A stretch of DNA of 12,468 nucleotides from assembly GCA_031273445.1 (NCBI GenBank), contig JAISRV010000431.1, positions 1 through 12,468 of the forward strand, read 5' to 3'. The stretch is from Candidatus Adiutrix sp. Lineage in GTDB: Bacteria; Desulfobacterota; Desulfarculia; Adiutricales; Adiutricaceae. The position numbers and the translations under genes are program-made. The notes beneath the pieces were generated by a model. That model did not search any database. It was not told where the DNA came from and worked only from the letters and a program-made list of their open reading frames with translations. Of the stretch, positions 1 through 6,149 are shown in pieces; within the stretch, counting starts at the first letter, position 1; each line of letters begins with the position of its first letter.

Positions 1-231
1 GTTCATTTCATGTGCGGCCTATCGAACATCAGCTACGGCCTGCCGGCCCGCAAGTTCATCAACCGCATTTTCATGGCCCAGGCCATCGCCTCCGGCCTTG
101 ACGGCGCCATCATCAACCCCCTCGACACGGGCATGATGGGCGCCATCGCCGCCGCCGAGGCTCTGGCCGGCAAAGACAAAAGCTGCATTCGCTATCTAAA
201 GGCCTTCCGCAACAAACTGATCGAAGCCTGA
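1..231 (+). CDS. Methyltetrahydrofolate:corrinoid methyltransferase, C-terminal part (5' end outside window)
   Basis: The reading frame is open from the first base and ends in TGA at 229-231, so only about 76 C-terminal residues are present. The peptide carries CGLSNISYGLP near its start, then INRIFMAQAIASGLDGAI and NPLD. These are hallmarks of the last strands and helices of the pterin-binding TIM barrel in methyltetrahydrofolate:corrinoid methyltransferases (AcsE/MtgA-like, related to dihydropteroate synthase). Family members move the methyl group of methyl-tetrahydrofolate to a cob(I)alamin protein in the cytoplasm, in the Wood-Ljungdahl pathway or in demethylation systems. Which pathway applies cannot be decided because partner genes such as acsCD or cooS would lie upstream. 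The family assignment is by recognised motif and is fairly sure; the exact substrate protein is not. Confidence 0.85.
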   Translation, partial: VHFMCGLSNISYGLPARKFINRIFMAQAIASGLDGAIINPLDTGMMGAIAAAEALAGKDKSCIRYLKAFRNKLIEA

Positions 232-254
232 CCCTAATCGCCGCTTTCGCCGCG

Positions 255-288
255 ACGGCCCGCGTATTTCGCCGCGGGCCGTTTTTTT
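255..288 (+). terminator. Intrinsic terminator of the methyltransferase gene
   Basis: A perfect 10-bp GC-rich stem (255-264 with 273-282, arm ACGGCCCGCG), an 8-nt loop and a run of seven T at 282-288 form a textbook Rho-independent terminator 23 bases after the stop codon. It separates the methyltransferase unit from the coiled-coil/OmpA/GTPase genes. Confidence 0.92.
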
Positions 289-357
289 GCGCGCCCGGCC
301 TGACAAGGCCGACAGGCCAAAAATAATCGCCGCATAGCGGCCGGCCGCACCTGCCGC

Positions 358-385
358 TTGCCAAATTGTCATAAACAGGTAAAAT
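358..385 (+). promoter_or_regulatory. Candidate sigma-70 promoter for the coiled-coil gene
   Basis: TTGCCA (358-363) and TAAAAT (380-385) each match the sigma-70 consensus at five of six positions, with a 16-base spacer. It lies after the upstream terminator and about 150 bases before the first start codon of the three-gene cluster, implying a leader of roughly 140 bases. No transcript evidence is available, so this is a sequence-only prediction. Confidence 0.45.
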
Positions 386-446
386 ATGGCAAGGATGAAA
401 TGCCGGCGCGGTCGCCGAACCGGCGGCGTCCTCACTCCACACCTGT

Positions 447-471
447 CTCCGGCGGCTTGGCCGTTCCGGAG
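447..471 (+). other. Hairpin in the leader of the coiled-coil gene
   Basis: CTCCGG (447-452) pairs with CCGGAG (466-471) around a loop that itself contains GGC/GCC. It sits between the candidate promoter and the start codon. There is no T tract, so it is not a terminator. The rest of 232-532 shows no coding frame that I would support; two nearby copies of CTTGATTCC (about 496-518) form a short direct repeat. Confidence 0.4.
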
Positions 472-532
472 CTTACTTCGGAAAGAGCCGGCGGGCTTGA
501 TTCCGCAGGCTTGATTCCCATAAGTTAGGATA

Positions 533-1423
533 ATGACCATGACTCAACGCACGCCGCGCAGCCAGACTGATTCATCCCATGCGGAAGCCCCCATGGAGCA
601 GGTTCGTGAAATCCTTTTCGGCGCTCAACTGAAAGATATGGAAGTGCGCTTCCAGCGTCAGGAGGAACGCCTTTTACGGGAGATTCATGAAGTCAAGGAT
701 TCTCTGCGTAAACGCCTGGATTCTTTGGAACATTTCATGAAAAGCGAAGTCTCGTCGCTCCTGGGGCGACTCAAGGAAGAGCAAAATGAAAGGGCGGCGG
801 CTCTTAAAGACGAGCAAAGGGAGCGAAGCGAGGCCATCAAGTCGGAACAAAGGGATCGGGCTGAACTCCTGGCCGTGGAAAAACGTGAGCGAACCGAAGC
901 CGTCAAGACCGAGCAGAGGGAACGGACGGAAGCCCTATCCCAGATGACCGGCGACCTTTTGGCCCTTTCGGAAACTTTCGACCGCAGGGCCGCCAAACTT
1001 TCCGACGCCCTTGACGCGACGGAAAGGGAGCTGCGGGAACTGTTCATGGTGGAAAACGGCCGCCTGACCGACAAAATCGAGGCCAAATACAACGACGCCC
1101 TGAGCGTTCTTTCCAAAACCGCGGCCCAGATCCGTTCCGATATGGTTTACCGCACGGCCCTGTCCACGATGATGACGGAAACGGTCATGAGTCTGAGCAA
1201 GCCCTGGAATCTGGAGGCGGCCGCGGCGGATGAGGCTTTCGCCGGCGACGAGCCGCCGGCCGAACGCCTGGACGGGTCCAACGGCTCGGACGAATATCAC
1301 GGCCGCGCGGCGGAGAGCCAGCCCTGGAGCGAGGCCGGCGAAGAGGTCCCCGGCTCTCCCTGGGACGGCGCTGAGAATGACGATCTGGTCAATCAGGAGA
1401 ATGCCGAAAGAACTCATAATTAA
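533..1423 (+). CDS. Cytoplasmic coiled-coil protein of the OmpA/GTPase cluster
   Basis: A 296-residue protein with no signal peptide or membrane segment. Residues 21-77 are an amphipathic helical region beginning MEQVREILFGAQLKDMEVRF. Residues 80-134 are five 11-residue repeats of the type LKxEQRERxEA, a hendecad coiled coil. Residues 135-215 continue helical, and the C-terminal 75 residues are acidic and probably disordered. From memory of the family, similar proteins occur beside OmpA-domain proteins and small GTPases in cyanobacteria and other bacteria, which fits the next two genes. No enzymatic motif is visible, so a scaffold or filament-like adaptor role is inferred. AGGA at 527-530 lies only two bases before the first ATG but eight before the second (539), so translation may begin at 539; a third candidate is Met21 at 593. 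The function is not experimentally known to me. Confidence 0.85.
   Translation: MTMTQRTPRSQTDSSHAEAPMEQVREILFGAQLKDMEVRFQRQEERLLREIHEVKDSLRKRLDSLEHFMKSEVSSLLGRLKEEQNERAAALKDEQRERSEAIKSEQRDRAELLAVEKRERTEAVKTEQRERTEALSQMTGDLLALSETFDRRAAKLSDALDATERELRELFMVENGRLTDKIEAKYNDALSVLSKTAAQIRSDMVYRTALSTMMTETVMSLSKPWNLEAAAADEAFAGDEPPAERLDGSNGSDEYHGRAAESQPWSEAGEEVPGSPWDGAENDDLVNQENAERTHN
770..934 (+). repeat. Five 11-residue (33-bp) hendecad repeats inside the coiled-coil gene
   Basis: Residues 80-134 divide exactly into five units: LKEEQNERAAA, LKDEQRERSEA, IKSEQRDRAEL, LAVEKRERTEA and VKTEQRERTEA. Each has a hydrophobic residue at position 1, acid at 4, a conserved R at 8 and mostly A at 11. An 11-residue period favours a slightly right-handed or straight coiled coil, or a surface-lying helix, rather than a classic heptad. 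Confidence 0.85.
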
Positions 1424-1666
1424 CCAAACAGGACGCTATGGTCGCCGCGCGGAAACAGCCGTTCTCATTTCGGGCCGGCTGTTTAAAAAGAACAGGTCGG
1501 CTCGATAGGGCCGACGGAGCGAAGCGACTGGCCCCAGAGGCCGATAAACCGTCCGCCAGGCGAAAATCGCGCTTTTTGCCCGGCTAGGACCAGCCACGAC
1601 AAGCCTCCAGGCCAAAATGAGAATTGCCGCGCGGTAGTGTTCTGTTTTGTTCCGGTCAGGATAAAT
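1424..1666 (+). other. Intergenic region with stable hairpins, no gene seen
   Basis: A perfect 9-bp stem AAACAGCCG/CGGCTGTTT (1453-1461 with 1476-1484) is followed by A-rich, not T-rich, sequence, so it is not a standard terminator. GTCGG/CCGAC (1496-1500 with 1511-1515) and the alternative GGGCC/GGCCC (1508-1512 with 1530-1534) are mutually exclusive hairpins. The loop of the second carries GAGCGAAGCGA, also present in the loop of the large palindrome near 5960. Whether the coiled-coil gene is cotranscribed with the next gene across this gap is unclear. Confidence 0.55.
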
Positions 1667-4099
1667 ATGGGTATTTTGGGTATCTTTAGAAAACGTCCTC
1701 TCGACGCCGAAACCTTCGCTCACGCCTCCGCGGTTGGGCCGCCGCCCGAGGCGCCGCCGGCTGAAGCGGCCGTCCGCGGCGGTTTGCCCGAGGCGGCGCC
1801 GGAGAGCGCGGCGCCGTGGGGCGAAAGCGTGGATGAAACTTTCACGCCCGCCTGTCAGGAGGCGCCCGGCAACGGCCAAAGCGCGGCGGAGACTTTCGCG
1901 CCCGCTTTTCCGGAGGCGCCCGGCGAGGACGAAGGCGCGGCGGAAGCGGGGCCGGACGAAGAGCCGTCGGCTCCGAAAGAGCCGGAAAGCCGCGAAGAGC
2001 CGTATTTAAAAGGCGCGGCGGAAGCGGGGCCGGACGAAGAACCGCCAGCTCCGAAAGAGCCGGAAAGCCGCGAAGAGCCGTATTTAAAAGGCGCGGCGGA
2101 AGCGGGGCCGGACGAAGAGCCGCCAGCCCCGAAAGAGCCGGAAAGCTACGAAGAGCGTTACTTAAAAAATATCGAGCGGCTGGCTTTTCCGGCCGCGGCC
2201 AAGCCGGCCCCGGAACCGGAGAAGGCGTCGGCGGAAGACTGGCCGCCCGCCCCGGACCCGCAGAGCGAGCTCGGCCGGCTCAGAACCATGATTCTGGGCC
2301 GTGAAATAGCCCAGGTGGAGGCCTTGCGCCGCACCTTGACCGAGCCCGGCCCGCACGCCAAAGCCGTCAGCCAGGTCATAACCGAGGCGCTTTTGCTGCG
2401 CTCCAAAGAAGACGACAAGCTGGGCGCGGTTTTAAGGCCCACGGTGGAGCGAATCTTTAAAGCTTCCGTGGACCGCGACCCGGAAGCCCTGGCCAGCCAG
2501 CTTTTCCCGGTCATAGGCCCGGCCATTCGCCGTTCCGTTTCGGAGGCTCTTTTTTCAAAGCTGCAAAGCTTCAACACCACCCTGGAAACGAGCTTGTCGC
2601 TCAAAGGGCTCAAGTGGCGCGTCGAAGCTTTGCGCACCAGGAAAACATTCAGCGAAATAGTGCTTTTGAAGACCCTGGTGTATCAGGTCGAGGAAATTTT
2701 TCTGATTCACGCGGAGACCGGAACAGCGCTGGAACACCTGCAAATAGAAGGCCTCGAAAATAGAGACACCGACATGGTGGGCAGCATGCTCACCGCCATC
2801 CTGTCCTTTATCCGGGACAGCTTCACCCGGGCCGGCCACGACAACCTCGAGACGATGCAGTTCGGCGAACGCACGATTTACTTCCGGCGCTCCGGTCAGA
2901 TGTATCTGGCCTGCGTGGTCCTGGGTTCTCCCCCGGCCGCCTTGCCGCAGGAGCTGCAGGAGGCGCTGGACCTGATAGTCGTGGAATGCGCCGAAGACAT
3001 GGCGAACTTCAGCGGCGACATTGAGGGTTTTAAAAAAGCCCGGCGTTATCTGTCTGATTTTCTGATCGCCAAATACAAGGAAAAACCCCGCCAAATGTCT
3101 TTTCTGTCGCGTGTGGTCATTTTTATGATCATAGCGGCTCTCCTGGGCGGGGCCGGCTGGCTCTATCGCCGGCATTACGAAGAAATTCAGCGGCAAGAGG
3201 CGACGGCGGCGGCGGCGGAGCAGGCTCGGATAAAGGCGGAGGAAGCCCTGGCCCTGGAAGCCGAAACTTTCCGGGTTCATCTGGACGAACTGGATAATAC
3301 CCCGGGGCTGGTTCTCGTCCGGGTCGCGCCCAGCCGGACCGCGGCCCCCTGGGAGATAACCGTGCTTAAGGACGTGCTGGCCAGGGAGCCGGAAGAAATT
3401 CTTCTGGAGAAGAATCTGCCGCCCGGGCGGTTTAAAATTTTCGTCCACCCCTATCTGTCCCTTGATCATGAAATAGTCAAAGCCAGGGTCGAATCGGCCA
3501 TTGAGCCTCTGCCCGGGGTTGAAATGACTTTTGACGACGCCGCCGGCGTTCTGAAATTCGCCGGTTCCGCTCCCATGGGCTGGATTATGGACACCAAGGA
3601 AAGAGCCCAAAGCATAGTCGGCGTCAGATCAGTGGACGTCAGCGGCCTCACGGACCCGCGTATGGCCGAGCTGGAGGCTTTGTTGGCGGAGATCAACGGC
3701 GTGATCATACACTTCCCCGTCAACAAAGATGAGCCCACGCCGGAAGACGCCCCGAAGCTGGCGGCCGCGGTCGACAAGGTGGCGGAGCTGGAACAACTGG
3801 CCGCCGCCATGCAGATTTCCGTCAGTCTGGTCATATATGGCCATGCCGACGCCACCGGACGCGACAAATATAATTACGAATTGAGCCAGGAGCGGGCCAA
3901 AACGGTGGCCGCCATGCTTTACGCGCGCGGCTCCGCCGTGCCCGTCTCCACTTACGGGCTGGGCGCGCAGTTCGCCGCGCCCGCTGAAGGCGCCGGGGAG
4001 GCGGCCGCCAATCCGGCCAGCCGCAAAATAGAATTGCGGGTTCGCTTCACCCAGGGCCTCTACGCCGGCGCCGTTGAAAAAGGTCGAATTTTGCCTTAG
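1667..4099 (+). CDS. Single-pass membrane protein: cytoplasmic longin/roadblock-like domain, TM helix, periplasmic OmpA domain
   Basis: An 810-residue protein. The ATG at 1667 is chosen because AGGA (1658-1661) lies five bases upstream; an in-frame GTG at 1637 has no such site. In order: a Pro/Glu/Ala-rich tether to about residue 200 with three 26-residue repeats (90-167); a helical region with LGRLRTMILGREI and LFPVIGPAIRRSV (about 202-340); a compact alpha/beta segment about 340-470, where VYQVEEIFLIHAETG, DTDMVGSMLTAILSFIRDSF and strands near LETMQFG resemble a longin/roadblock layout; basic residues, then a TM helix at 483-500; a coiled coil; a BON-like stretch about 570-665; and an OmpA_C domain from about 685 with GHADATGRDKYNYELSQERA, matching the peptidoglycan-binding NxxLSxxRAxxV pattern. 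Basic residues before the TM put the N-terminus inside. It ends 41 bases before the GTPase gene, its probable partner. The OmpA call is firm; the longin-like reading is inferred from apparent secondary structure. Confidence 0.9.
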   Translation: MGILGIFRKRPLDAETFAHASAVGPPPEAPPAEAAVRGGLPEAAPESAAPWGESVDETFTPACQEAPGNGQSAAETFAPAFPEAPGEDEGAAEAGPDEEPSAPKEPESREEPYLKGAAEAGPDEEPPAPKEPESREEPYLKGAAEAGPDEEPPAPKEPESYEERYLKNIERLAFPAAAKPAPEPEKASAEDWPPAPDPQSELGRLRTMILGREIAQVEALRRTLTEPGPHAKAVSQVITEALLLRSKEDDKLGAVLRPTVERIFKASVDRDPEALASQLFPVIGPAIRRSVSEALFSKLQSFNTTLETSLSLKGLKWRVEALRTRKTFSEIVLLKTLVYQVEEIFLIHAETGTALEHLQIEGLENRDTDMVGSMLTAILSFIRDSFTRAGHDNLETMQFGERTIYFRRSGQMYLACVVLGSPPAALPQELQEALDLIVVECAEDMANFSGDIEGFKKARRYLSDFLIAKYKEKPRQMSFLSRVVIFMIIAALLGGAGWLYRRHYEEIQRQEATAAAAEQARIKAEEALALEAETFRVHLDELDNTPGLVLVRVAPSRTAAPWEITVLKDVLAREPEEILLEKNLPPGRFKIFVHPYLSLDHEIVKARVESAIEPLPGVEMTFDDAAGVLKFAGSAPMGWIMDTKERAQSIVGVRSVDVSGLTDPRMAELEALLAEINGVIIHFPVNKDEPTPEDAPKLAAAVDKVAELEQLAAAMQISVSLVIYGHADATGRDKYNYELSQERAKTVAAMLYARGSAVPVSTYGLGAQFAAPAEGAGEAAANPASRKIELRVRFTQGLYAGAVEKGRILP
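1934..2167 (+). repeat. Three tandem 78-bp repeats encoding a 26-residue acidic/proline unit
   Basis: Copies at 1934-2011, 2012-2089 and 2090-2167. Copies 1 and 2 differ at three bases by eye; copy 3 differs more, mainly at its end. Each encodes GAAEAGPDEEPxAPKEPES followed by xEExYLK. The high nucleotide identity points to recent duplication or gene conversion, so copy number may vary between strains. The repeats lengthen the disordered cytoplasmic tether of the OmpA-domain protein. A weaker, older repeat (ETFxPAxxEAPG) precedes them. Confidence 0.95.
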
Positions 4100-4140
4100 A
4101 TATTTATGCTGGGAAACAAAAATACATTGGCGGGAGACAA

Positions 4141-4641
4141 ATGATACTAAAAAAGAAGATATGCATGTTAGGCTCTTTCGGGGTCGGGAAAACCGCCTTG
4201 GTTCAGCAATATGTAAATTCCATGTTTTCCGATGTCTACCTCTCTTCCGTGGGCGTGAAAATCAGCAAGAAAACAGTGCGGACCGACGGGACTTCCGTGG
4301 ATTTTGCGCTGTGGGACCTGGAAGGCCAGGACGACTATGGCGCGGTCAATATCTCCTATCTGCGAGGCGCCGCGGGTTTTTTTCTCGTGGCCGACGGCGT
4401 CCGGGGCGAAACCCTGTCGGTGGCGCTGAGTCTGCGCGCCAAAGCCCTGGATACTCTGGGCGCCGACACCCCGCACCTTCTGCTGGTCAATAAAGAAGAT
4501 TTGAAAGAAAAATGGGAAATAACGGATAAGGTTCTGGATTCGCTTAAGGCCTATGGCGTCAGGCTGCTTCTGACCAGCGCCAAGACCGGGCTGAATGTGA
4601 ATGAGGCGTTCACCCTTCTGGCCAAGGACATGTTGGAGTAA
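4141..4641 (+). CDS. Ras/Rab-like small GTPase
   Basis: A 166-residue single-domain GTPase with all G motifs: P-loop GSFGVGKT (11-18), switch I SSVGVKI with Ser36 where Rab proteins have Thr, G3 DLEGQ (59-63) with the catalytic-type Gln kept, G4 NKED (117-120) and G5 TSAK (145-148). The WDLEGQDDY context and the length match the bacterial Rab-like group rather than Era/Obg, EF or Roco proteins. There is no C-terminal cysteine or membrane anchor, so membrane recruitment must come from a partner. GGAG at 4133-4136 precedes the ATG by four bases. The gene follows the OmpA-domain protein after only 41 bases, so the two are probably cotranscribed. No separate GAP or GEF gene is visible; the cytoplasmic part of the OmpA-domain protein is the natural candidate. 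The GTPase assignment is firm; the cellular role is inferred. Confidence 0.95.
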   Translation: MILKKKICMLGSFGVGKTALVQQYVNSMFSDVYLSSVGVKISKKTVRTDGTSVDFALWDLEGQDDYGAVNISYLRGAAGFFLVADGVRGETLSVALSLRAKALDTLGADTPHLLLVNKEDLKEKWEITDKVLDSLKAYGVRLLLTSAKTGLNVNEAFTLLAKDMLE

Positions 4642-5086
4642 TTCCGGCCTTGCCCTTCCTGAAAACGCGGCTTTGGCTATTTTGGACGGCGCGCTTAAAT
4701 CCGTCCCTCAAAGCAGGGCCGGAATTAAGCTCCGGAAATTTTCTTGAGAATGCGATTTTCAAGAAAATTCGACAATTGCATTGTCGGCCAGTCGCTCTCG
4801 CGCCTGGCCGGCGCCCTGTATGGTTATAAGGAACTAACCGCACAGTGCGCCAGGCTCGGCTTCAGCTTGACCTCCAAGGCGTCTCGATGGAAAATTATGC
4901 CGTCCCGGCAGTAAAACTTTGCCGCCTTTTTAGGGCGGTTTGAAGTTAAAAGGGACGCCCTGTTGTATATTTATATTGATTTCATCATGTTAATTATTGG
5001 CATGGCCTTTGCTTCACTACTTGTCGCGGCTCGGCGTCCGTCAAAAACGCGCCGGCTAAAACCAAACAACGACAGGGAGTTTCACC
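4642..5086 (+). other. Structured intergenic region with a chain of hairpins, no gene seen
   Basis: The perfect arms AATTCCGGCC/GGCCGGAATT (4640-4649 with 4717-4726) start at the GTPase stop codon and enclose GACGG/CCGTC. These are followed by AATTTTCTTGA/TCAAGAAAATT (4737-4747 with 4759-4769), GACAAT/ATTGTC (4771-4776 with 4780-4785), GGCCAG/CTGGCC (from 4786), GGTTA/TAACC (4822-4839) and CCGCC/GGCGG (4922-4938). No arm has a convincing T tract. It could be a decayed small mobile element or a 3' UTR/ncRNA region. An AT-rich stretch at 4961-5000 may hold the MerR promoter, but I could not place a good -35/-10 pair. Confidence 0.55.
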
Positions 5087-5425
5087 ATGCCCATGATCAT
5101 CAAAAAAGACTGGCTGACCATCGGGGAAGTTTCCGAACTGACGGGCGTGCCCATACATACATTACGCTATTGGGAAAGCGAGTTCGACGGCTATTTCAGC
5201 CCGCTGCGCACTTCCGGCCGTCAAAGGAGATATGACGAGGAGGCCGTCGCCCGCGTTCTGGAAATTAAAACGCTGCTGAAAGAGGAGAAATACAGCATCG
5301 CGGGGGCCCGTCAGGTTCTTTCGCGCAAGATGAACCCCAACGGCGCCCTGCTTGGCTCGCTGGCCGCCGACGAACGCCTCCCCCTGCCCGCCGCCGTCAT
5401 GGCGCCCCACAGCAACGTCAACTAA
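5087..5425 (+). CDS. Small MerR-family transcriptional regulator
   Basis: A 112-residue protein. Residues 10-29 (LTIGEVSELTGVPIHTLRYW) are the helix-turn-helix and tyrosine-containing turn typical of MerR proteins. Residues 33-50 form the wing, ending SGRQRRYDEEAV. A second helical pair, including KEEKYSIAGARQVL, follows to about residue 82. The C-terminal 30 residues are Ala/Pro-rich and have no long dimer helix or metal-binding cysteines, so this is a short, sensor-less member. AGGGAG at 5074-5079 gives a seven-base spacing to the ATG at 5087; a second ATG two codons on is also possible. It stands alone between two structured intergenic regions, so its targets cannot be deduced from context. 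The family call is firm; the ligand and regulon are unknown. Confidence 0.9.
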   Translation: MPMIIKKDWLTIGEVSELTGVPIHTLRYWESEFDGYFSPLRTSGRQRRYDEEAVARVLEIKTLLKEEKYSIAGARQVLSRKMNPNGALLGSLAADERLPLPAAVMAPHSNVN

Positions 5426-5429
5426 CCAG

Positions 5430-5676
5430 CCAGGGCTCCGCCCTGGACCCCGGATGCTCCGCATCCGATCCGTAGGGGCCTGGTCGGCGGGCGGTTGTTG
5501 GTCGGCCGGGACCGCCAGCGGAGGCTGCGCCAGGGCTCCGCCCTGGACCCCGGATGCTCCGCATCCGATCCGTAGGGGCCTGGTCGGCGGGTGGTTGTTG
5601 GTCGGCCGGGACCGCCAGCGGAGGCTGCGCCAGGGCTCCGCCTTGGACCCCGGATGCTCCGCATCCGATCCGTAGG
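5430..5676 (+). repeat. 100-bp tandem REP-like units (about 2.5 copies) directly after the MerR gene
   Basis: Units begin at 5430, 5530 and 5630, an exact 100-base period. Units 1 and 2 appear to differ at one position; unit 3 follows the pattern to about 5676 and then diverges. Each unit opens with two adjacent hairpins, CCAGGGCtccGCCCTGG and CGGATGCtccGCATCCG, followed by GATCCGTAGGGGC and a G/T-rich tail. The first hairpin begins four bases after the MerR stop codon. Paired-hairpin, GC-rich extragenic repeats of this type are typical REP/BIME elements. All frames through it are artefacts of the repeat. Confidence 0.92.
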
Positions 5677-5786
5677 TAGGGGCAGGGTCTGCCCGCCCGC
5701 TTGGTCGGTCGGGGCGTTGCGCGTGATTTCATCCCGGCGTAAAGTTTCAGCGCCTTTGTTCAATCTCTATTCAATGTCTTTGTCCG

Positions 5787-5825
5787 CTGCCTTCGTTTAC
5801 TGCCTTCGTTTACTGCCTTTGTTCA
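5787..5825 (+). repeat. 13-bp tandem repeat, three copies, in an AT-richer island
   Basis: The unit CTGCCTTCGTTTA occurs at 5787-5799 and 5800-5812, with a third copy at 5813-5825 carrying two changes. It lies in a pyrimidine-rich stretch (about 5740-5860) that stands out from the GC-rich surroundings. A 32-codon frame runs through it, but no ribosome binding site supports it. Confidence 0.8.
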
Positions 5826-5906
5826 TCGTTTTTATTGATCTGATTAGCCTTAGCGGGGCCGACGCCTCATGATTTCAGCCCGACCTGAAGCCTCTAAAGA
5901 CAGCAG

Positions 5907-6020
5907 CGGACGGGCTGATGAATTCTTCGGAAAGCCGCCCGATTTCAGGCCATTTGTCTGAGCGAAGCGAGTTATGGCCTGAAATCGGGCGGCTTGGAGA
6001 AGAAATCATCAGTCCGGCCG
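5907..6020 (+). repeat. 114-bp imperfect palindrome with a perfect 22-bp core stem
   Basis: Bases 5932-5953 are the exact reverse complement of 5974-5995, around a 20-base loop containing GAGCGAAGCGAG. Pairing resumes outside the core: GATGAaTTCTTC opposite GAAGAAaTCATC, then CGGACGGGCTGATG (5907-5920) opposite CATCAGTCCGGCCG (6007-6020) with two mismatches. Total arm length is about 50 bases. It encodes nothing I can support. A MITE-like remnant, a bidirectional transcription barrier between convergent genes, or a folded RNA would all fit. Confidence 0.9.
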
Positions 6021-6050
6021 CCGGAAAAATGCCGGCCGGCCTCAGCCTCG

Positions 6051-6089
6051 CCCGGCCTTGGAGCCCGGCCTTGGGGCCCGGCCTTGGCG
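6051..6089 (+). repeat. 13-bp tandem repeat, three copies (CCCGGCCTTGGxG)
   Basis: Units start at 6051, 6064 and 6077, with only the last bases changing (AG, GG, CG). It lies next to the large palindrome and adds to the repeat island between the MerR and rlpA genes. The period differs from the 12-bp repeat at 6221 and the sequence is unrelated to the 13-bp repeat at 5787. Confidence 0.8.
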
Positions 6090-6149
6090 CCGGCCGCCCG
6101 GGCCTCGACTCACTTGACCTCCGCGGCTGTTCCAGCTAAAATTCAGAGA

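Noticed and set aside
1453..1484. Terminator after the coiled-coil gene
   Set aside because: The stem is perfect but is followed by AAAAAG on this strand and has no T tract on either strand.
1637..1666. GTG start ten codons upstream in the OmpA-domain gene
   Set aside because: No ribosome binding site precedes it, whereas the ATG at 1667 has AGGA at five-base spacing.
2555..3610. 351-codon minus-strand ORF inside the OmpA-domain gene
   Set aside because: It is a shadow frame in GC-rich coding DNA with no domain and no ribosome site; the plus-strand protein has clear domains.
5430..5676. CRISPR array
   Set aside because: The 100-bp units are contiguous and near identical with no unique spacers, and no cas gene is nearby.
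5418..5763. Overlapping open frames on both strands through the 100-bp repeats
   Set aside because: They are open only because the unit is GC-rich and lacks stops; they repeat the same peptide and have no ribosome sites or recognisable domain.
5774..5872. Small hydrophobic ORF (32 codons) that could be a membrane peptide or toxin
   Set aside because: It lies over a 13-bp tandem repeat, has no ribosome binding site and shows no partner antitoxin.
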